Part shown: piece after piece, positions 7,479 through 10,082 of the stretch
Numbering within the stretch: the stretch's first letter is position 1
Layout of the letters: each line of letters begins with the position of its first letter
DNA from: Thermoplasmatota archaeon
GTDB lineage: Archaea > Thermoplasmatota > E2 > DHVEG-1
Assembly: GCA_018334795.1 (NCBI GenBank)
Contig: JAGXLH010000065.1
Coordinates: 1-10,082, forward strand
Direction of reading: 5' to 3'
Length of the DNA: 10,082 bases
The notes under the pieces: model-generated
Database searches by the model: none
The model's input: the letters and a program-made list of their open reading frames with translations, nothing else
Told to the model about the DNA's origin: nothing
Translations under genes and position numbers: made by a program

Positions 7479-8420
7479 TTATAAGGTTTTGAGAATATGA
7501 GTACCTGTTTTTCCGCTTAATGCATCCCAAGCAGAATCAACGTGTGAGATAATCACATTTTTTCCGCCAGATTCTAAAAAACGGATTGCTGCAAGAATTT
7601 TTGGACCCATACTTCCAGGTGGAAACTCATCATTTTCATAAAGTTTTTTTATTTCTTTAAGGCTTATTTTTTCAATTTTTTGTTTTTGTTTTGTGTTAAA
7701 TCCTACATACACATGTTCTACATTCGTAAGAATAAGCATGGTTTTTGCATTGATTGATTCAGCGAGTCTTTCTGATGCAAGGTCTTTATCCACCACGGCT
7801 TCAACACCATCTAAGCCCCACTCTTTTTTTTGGATGACTGGCATTCCTCCACCTCCTGCAGCAATCACGGTAATGTCTTGTTCAAGCATCAGTTTAATGA
7901 CGGGGGCTTCAATTATTGCTAATGGATCTGGAGACGGAACGACGATTCGGTATCCTTTTGGTAGCTTGGTTACATTGTATCCGTCTTCTTTAAGTTGATC
8001 AATTTGATCTTCTGGATAATAAGGTCCTATTGGTTTTGTAGGATTGGAAAAAGATTCATCATTTTTATCGACAAGTACTTGAGTGATAATGGTTGCTACA
8101 TGATTTGAAATATCTGCTTTTGTAAGTGCATTTTTAAGACATTGTTGAATCATATATCCAATCAGGCCTTCGCTTTCTGCCACACAAACTCCAAGCGGCA
8201 TTGGTGGGATGGTGTCTCTTGTAGCATTATTTTGTAAAAGTATTGCTCCTACTTGTGGACCATTTCCATGGGTAATCACTGGTGTCCATCCGTGTTGAAT
8301 CATGGTTACGATTTGTTTTGAAAAATCACGAGTATTTGAAAATTGTTCATGAATCGTTCCTGTTTGACCTTTTTTGATGAGGGCGTTTCCTCCAAGTGCG
8401 ATGATGATTTTTTTACCCAT
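7479..8420 (-). CDS. arcC: Carbamate kinase
   Basis: Transfers phosphate between carbamoyl phosphate and ADP (making ATP, or the reverse to make carbamoyl phosphate); cytosolic, amino acid kinase fold. The 313 residues match the family length. Visible marks: ALGGNAL 8-14, ITHGNGPQVG 49-58, AAGGGGMPV 187-195, VVDKDLAS 209-216, LTNVEHVYVGF 231-241, FPPGSMGPKI 266-275 and GKTGTHI 303-309. There is no arginine deiminase or ornithine carbamoyltransferase gene beside it in this window, so whether it serves fermentative ATP formation or biosynthesis is not shown. The ATG at 8420 is the natural start (MGKKIIIALGGNAL). A TATA-like box lies about 31 nt upstream. The GTPase gene follows 45 nt downstream on the same strand; the methyltransferase gene is divergent. 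Confidence 0.96.
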   Translation of the reverse strand: MGKKIIIALGGNALIKKGQTGTIHEQFSNTRDFSKQIVTMIQHGWTPVITHGNGPQVGAILLQNNATRDTIPPMPLGVCVAESEGLIGYMIQQCLKNALTKADISNHVATIITQVLVDKNDESFSNPTKPIGPYYPEDQIDQLKEDGYNVTKLPKGYRIVVPSPDPLAIIEAPVIKLMLEQDITVIAAGGGGMPVIQKKEWGLDGVEAVVDKDLASERLAESINAKTMLILTNVEHVYVGFNTKQKQKIEKISLKEIKKLYENDEFPPGSMGPKILAAIRFLESGGKNVIISHVDSAWDALSGKTGTHILKTL

Positions 8421-8445
8421 AACTGCTCAACCTTGCAAATAGGTC

Positions 8446-8457
8446 GTATTATTAAAG
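8446..8457 (-). promoter_or_regulatory. TATA-like box for carbamate kinase
   Basis: The minus strand reads CTTTAATAATAC, centred about 31 nt before the ATG at 8420, giving a predicted leader of only about 5 nt. No Shine-Dalgarno sequence precedes the start. Confidence 0.4.
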
Positions 8458-8509
8458 ATATCGCTTTTCCTTAGGAGAACGTATTTTGGATTTTTTCATT
8501 TTGTAAATT

Positions 8510-8548
8510 TTTAATCAAGCTAATTATTTATTGTTCATCTTGATTAAA
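8510..8548. repeat. Perfect 10-bp inverted repeat between divergent genes
   Basis: TTTAATCAAG (8510-8519) and CTTGATTAAA (8539-8548) are exact reverse complements, 19 nt apart, centre to centre 29 bp (close to three helical turns). The pair sits between the carbamate kinase promoter and, 10 bp away, the TATA-like element of the methyltransferase gene. It could be a two-half-site operator for a dimeric regulator; a hairpin is also possible, but the site lies upstream of the predicted transcription start. Confidence 0.5.
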
Positions 8549-8557
8549 CATAGAGTT

Positions 8558-8565
8558 CATATATG
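8558..8565 (+). promoter_or_regulatory. TATA-like box for methyltransferase gene
   Basis: CATATATG is centred about 36 nt before the ATG at 8598, predicting a start near 8588 and a leader of about 10 nt. A second element, TATACAAA at 8576-8583, lies too close to the ATG to serve it. Confidence 0.3.
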
Positions 8566-8597
8566 AAGATGAAGCTATACAAAAATTAAGATTGTTT

Positions 8598-9245
8598 ATG
8601 AATTATTCAAATCTACGAAATCGTTTGATAGATGGATTAAAAAAGCAAGGATATGTTAAATCAGATAAAGTTGAAAAAGCAATGAGGGATGTTTCTCGTG
8701 AAAAATTTGTTCCTTCTGAAAGAAAAAAGAGAGCATATTCTGATCAACCCTTAGATATTGGTGATGGTCAAACTATTTCTGCACCGCATATGGTTGCTAT
8801 TATGACTGAAGCACTGGATTTGTCATCTGGTCAAAAGGTGCTAGAGATTGGTACGGGTTCTGGTTATCATGCAGCGGTTGTTGCTTCAGTTATTGGAAAA
8901 AAAGGAATGGTTTATTCTGTGGAACGATTTGAACATCTTGCTCAGATATCCCAACAACGATTATTAGAAGAAGGATTTGATAACGTGAAGGTTATTGTTG
9001 GCGATGGATCTGAGGGACTTGATGATTTTGCTCCCTATGATCGGATTTATGTGACGTGTTCTGCACCTAATGTTCCACAGCCGCTTAAAGAACAGGTTTG
9101 TATAGGTGGGATAATTGTCATTCCTGTTGGTCGTATAACTGGAGAGTTGTTGGTTTTAATACGGACTGAAAAAGGTTTTGAAACAGTTTCACATGGTGGT
9201 TGTGCCTTTGTGCCGTTGGTTGGTACATACGGTTTTAACAGATGA
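8598..9245 (+). CDS. pcm: Protein-L-isoaspartate O-methyltransferase
   Basis: Repairs aged proteins by S-adenosylmethionine-dependent methylation of L-isoaspartyl residues; cytosolic. The 215 residues from ATG 8598 are of normal size. Visible marks: REKFVPSERKKRAYSDQPLDIGDGQTISAPHM (positions 34-65; key SAPHM before the SAM site), motif I VLEIGTGSGY 81-90, acidic VER 108-110 ending strand two, VIVGDGSEGL 132-141, YDRIYVTCSAPNVP 147-160, and the typical C-terminal FVPLVGTYGF 204-213. An in-frame TTG at 8592 would add only two residues (M-F) and I prefer the ATG. There is no Shine-Dalgarno site. The gene is divergent from carbamate kinase, is a single-gene unit, and is followed within 50 nt by a T8 run. 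Confidence 0.95.
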   Translation: MNYSNLRNRLIDGLKKQGYVKSDKVEKAMRDVSREKFVPSERKKRAYSDQPLDIGDGQTISAPHMVAIMTEALDLSSGQKVLEIGTGSGYHAAVVASVIGKKGMVYSVERFEHLAQISQQRLLEEGFDNVKVIVGDGSEGLDDFAPYDRIYVTCSAPNVPQPLKEQVCIGGIIVIPVGRITGELLVLIRTEKGFETVSHGGCAFVPLVGTYGFNR

Positions 9246-9290
9246 AAATGTTTAATATTTGAAACATATAATTTACTCTTTTAAAATAAG

Positions 9291-9298
9291 TTTTTTTT
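9291..9298 (+). terminator. T-tract terminator after pcm
   Basis: Eight consecutive T residues 46 nt after the stop codon, preceded by an AT-rich stretch without a clear hairpin. This matches the T-run type of archaeal transcription termination. Confidence 0.5.
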
Positions 9299-9334
9299 AT
9301 GTAACATAAAATATACTTAATAAAATGAAAAATA

Positions 9335-9344
9335 TTTTAAATAA
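9335..9344 (+). promoter_or_regulatory. TATA-like box upstream of the 9363-9511 unit
   Basis: TTTTAAATAA is centred at 9339.5, predicting transcription start near 9365. That coincides with the first base of the inverted-repeat arm GGGATGA and lies three nt before an ATG at 9368. The area is very AT-rich, so chance matches are likely. Confidence 0.35.
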
Positions 9345-9364
9345 TCCAAATATTTCTTTCTTGA

Positions 9365-9486
9365 GGGATGAGAAGGATTGTGGATGGAAGGATTAACAAA
9401 CATCTTTGGAATAAATTTTTACCCAATCTCAAAGTCCCAAAGTTCATTCTGTTCCATCGATTAATCATTCCATCTCTTGTCATCCC
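9365..9486 (+). ncRNA. Candidate structured RNA (closed by long inverted repeat)
   Basis: GGGATGA (9365-9371) pairs with TCATCCC (9480-9486), and farther in ATGGAAGGATTAA (9384-9396) pairs with TTAATCATTCCAT (9461-9473) at 12 of 13 positions. An inner helix CTTTGG (9404-9409) with CCAAAG (9437-9442) sits inside. A TATA-like box stands the right distance before the first arm, and a T7 run at 9537-9543 could end the RNA. I recognise no RNase P, SRP, tRNA or C/D box signature. The same DNA also holds a 47-codon ORF, so this is one of two competing readings; an unrelated inverted-repeat mobile remnant is a third. Confidence 0.3.
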
Positions 9487-9511
9487 ACTTTCATTTACAG
9501 TACTTAATTAA
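9368..9511 (+). CDS. Possible 47-residue basic/hydrophobic protein, unknown
   Basis: ATG at 9368 opens 47 codons to TAA at 9509-9511. The N-terminal half is basic (MRRIVDGRINKHLW), and the C-terminal half is hydrophobic with FILFHRLIIPSLVIPLSF at about 26-43, which could be one weak membrane segment. A TATA-like box lies about 28 nt upstream, near the spacing of other genes here, and there is no Shine-Dalgarno site. I know no matching family. An open frame of this length is not rare by chance in a window of this size, and the DNA forms an inverted repeat, so coding is uncertain. Confidence 0.25.
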   Translation: MRRIVDGRINKHLWNKFLPNLKVPKFILFHRLIIPSLVIPLSFTVLN

Positions 9512-9536
9512 GATTGCTCAATACTTATTCTTTATG

Positions 9537-9543
9537 TTTTTTT
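9537..9543 (+). terminator. T7 tract after the 9363-9511 unit
   Basis: Seven T residues 26 nt after the small ORF stop and about 50 nt before the next strong TATA box, which would separate two plus-strand transcription units. Confidence 0.35.
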
Positions 9544-9591
9544 CAAAATTTAACAATCTTAAAAAATACTTTCACTCACCCACCTTTTGAC

Positions 9592-9599
9592 TATATAAA
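9592..9599 (+). promoter_or_regulatory. Strong TATA box for small ncRNA
   Basis: TATATAAA within GACTATATAAAC is one of the best box A matches in the window; the predicted start is near 9621-9624. No start codon follows at a sensible distance, which argues for a non-coding product. A second weaker element, GTATAAT at 9614-9620, would start transcription close to the G5 run at 9640-9644. Confidence 0.55.
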
Positions 9600-9620
9600 C
9601 AATGAACAACATTGTATAAT

Positions 9621-9708
9621 CTAGAAGGACGATTGATACGGGGGATCTGCCAAGAGGGTGCATCCATCACCTTTTCCCTCTTGCTTTTCTGCCATACAAC
9701 CTTTTTTT
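9621..9708 (+). ncRNA. Candidate small non-coding RNA with 8-bp hairpin and T7 end
   Basis: A strong TATA box 26 nt upstream, a perfect 8-bp stem CAAGAGGG (9651-9658) with CCCTCTTG (9676-9683), and a T7 run at 9702-9708 together look like one complete short transcription unit of about 80-90 nt. Inside the 17-nt loop, GGTG and CACC offer an alternative pairing. Below the stem, GGGGGA can pair imperfectly with TCTGCC, leaving an internal loop, and an ACA trinucleotide follows the lower stem at once; that order resembles an archaeal H/ACA guide RNA. No kink-turn is visible, so the class stays open. No C/D boxes or tRNA arms were found. GC content is clearly higher than in the flanking spacer. 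Confidence 0.5.
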
Positions 9709-9720
9709 AACACCGGTTTC

Positions 9721-9766
9721 AAAAAAAGCTAATTTCTTTTGTAAAAACAATTTAGCATATTTTTTT
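9721..9766. terminator. Hairpin flanked by A7 and T7: probable bidirectional terminator
   Basis: GCTAA (9728-9732) pairs with TTAGC (9752-9756), and an inner TTTGT/ACAA pairing shortens the loop. An A7 run (9721-9727) on the left is a T7 run for the minus strand, and T7 at 9760-9766 serves the plus strand. It lies between the convergent small ncRNA unit (plus) and the zinc-ribbon gene (minus, stop 9783), where a shared terminator would be expected. Confidence 0.5.
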
Positions 9767-9782
9767 ACAAAGTTATATCAAT

Positions 9783-9914
9783 TTATCCTCTAACTTTTTT
9801 CACCTTGTAACATCGAGTACATTTATACCGCTGTTCAAATTTTCCACCACCTGTATTTCGCGGACCACCAAGTTTTGTCCACTGATGAAAACCAAATAAA
9901 CATTTAAGATTCAT
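9783..9914 (-). CDS. Small zinc-ribbon-like protein (43 residues), function unknown
   Basis: The minus strand reads MNLKCLFGFHQW, then a Gly-rich KLGGPRNTGGGK linker, then RYKCTRCYKVKK and ends RG. Cys5, His10, Cys32 and Cys35 make a likely four-ligand zinc site of the C-x4-H-x-W ... C-x2-C type, a pattern found in many tiny archaeal, bacterial and phage proteins of unknown role. The protein is basic, so nucleic acid or ribosome contact is possible but not shown. I choose the ATG at 9914 because a TATA-like box is centred 25 nt upstream; an in-frame ATG at 9923 would add M-E-H and lies only 16 nt from that box. A probable terminator hairpin follows 27 nt after the stop. The gene is single, with no neighbour on its strand in the window. 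Confidence 0.75.
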   Translation of the reverse strand: MNLKCLFGFHQWTKLGGPRNTGGGKFEQRYKCTRCYKVKKVRG

Positions 9915-9934
9915 ATGTTCCATCAACCCATCAG

Positions 9935-9943
9935 AATATTTAA
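9935..9943 (-). promoter_or_regulatory. TATA box for zinc-ribbon gene
   Basis: The minus strand reads TTAAATATT, centred 25 nt before the ATG at 9914, again predicting a leaderless mRNA. From about 9950 to 10082 I see only AT-rich DNA with no convincing ORF, RNA or repeat. Confidence 0.5.
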
Positions 9944-10082
9944 TTGACCATGTTTAAATGTTTTTACGTGTTTTAACCAGACCTATTACAGATTATTCCT
10001 AAAAGAACAACCGTACTTTTTGTCATTTTTCCAAATGGAATTTAAGTACAATCGCTTCCAATTTTTTAACGTGTGTAAACAA

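Noticed and set aside
8592..8597. TTG start for pcm two codons before the ATG
   Set aside because: It adds only two residues, has no Shine-Dalgarno site, and ATG is the better initiator.
9572..9667. Minus-strand 31-codon ORF (MDAPSWQIPRIN...) with GGTG just before its ATG
   Set aside because: The GGTG is part of the ncRNA loop pairing GGTG/CACC, the ORF runs antisense through a strong plus-strand TATA box, and no family is recognisable.
9621..9708. C/D box guide RNA reading of the small RNA
   Set aside because: No RTGATGA with a matching CTGA pair; the repeated CTGCC at 9647 and 9689 is not a D box.
9246..10082. tRNA, CRISPR array, RNase P or SRP RNA in the last 0.8 kb
   Set aside because: No T-arm GTTCRANNC, no regularly spaced direct repeats, and none of the conserved RNase P or SRP RNA core sequences were found on either strand.
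10021..10082. Short minus-strand ORF (17 codons, MTKSTVVLLG...) near the window end
   Set aside because: Too short, and its TATA-like element is only about 16 nt from the ATG, unlike the other genes.

Overview
The window looks archaeal. It carries SRP54, a transketolase split into two genes, a DRG/Obg-type GTPase with a C-terminal TGS domain, and a MOFRL-family glycerate kinase. Box A (TATA) elements lie at plausible distances in front of nearly every gene, Shine-Dalgarno sites are mostly missing, and intergenic DNA is strongly AT-rich. Gene content and the style of the SRP54 C-terminus would suit a DPANN lineage such as Woesearchaeota, but that placement is an impression and not proven here.

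Layout. Positions 1-4239 (minus strand): SRP54, interrupted in its GTP-binding P-loop by a full-size 596-residue intein with a LAGLIDADG homing endonuclease, followed downstream by a glycerate 2-kinase gene that runs off the window edge. Positions 4240-4513: a divergent control region with several stacked TATA-like elements and a possible 25-codon ORF. Positions 4514-6321 (plus): the transketolase N- and C-terminal subunits, overlapping by ATGA. Positions 6318-8420 (minus): carbamate kinase then the DRG-like GTPase; the GTPase gene shares its stop bases (TTAA) with the convergent transketolase gene. Positions 8421-8597: a divergent promoter region with a perfect 10-bp inverted repeat. Positions 8598-9245 (plus): protein-L-isoaspartate methyltransferase. 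Positions 9246-10082 hold no long ORF but are not empty: a possible 47-residue ORF overlapping an inverted repeat that could form an RNA, a second promoter plus hairpin plus T-tract unit that looks like a small ncRNA gene, a hairpin that could terminate in both directions, and a 43-residue zinc-ribbon protein gene on the minus strand.

The genes are mainly housekeeping: protein targeting, the non-oxidative pentose phosphate branch, glycerate entry into glycolysis, carbamoyl phosphate/ATP metabolism, a ribosome-associated GTPase and protein repair. No single pathway unites them. The notable elements are the intein in an essential targeting GTPase, the repeated TATA-to-ATG spacing of about 25 nt that points to leaderless transcripts, and the small unannotated transcription units in the last 0.8 kb.
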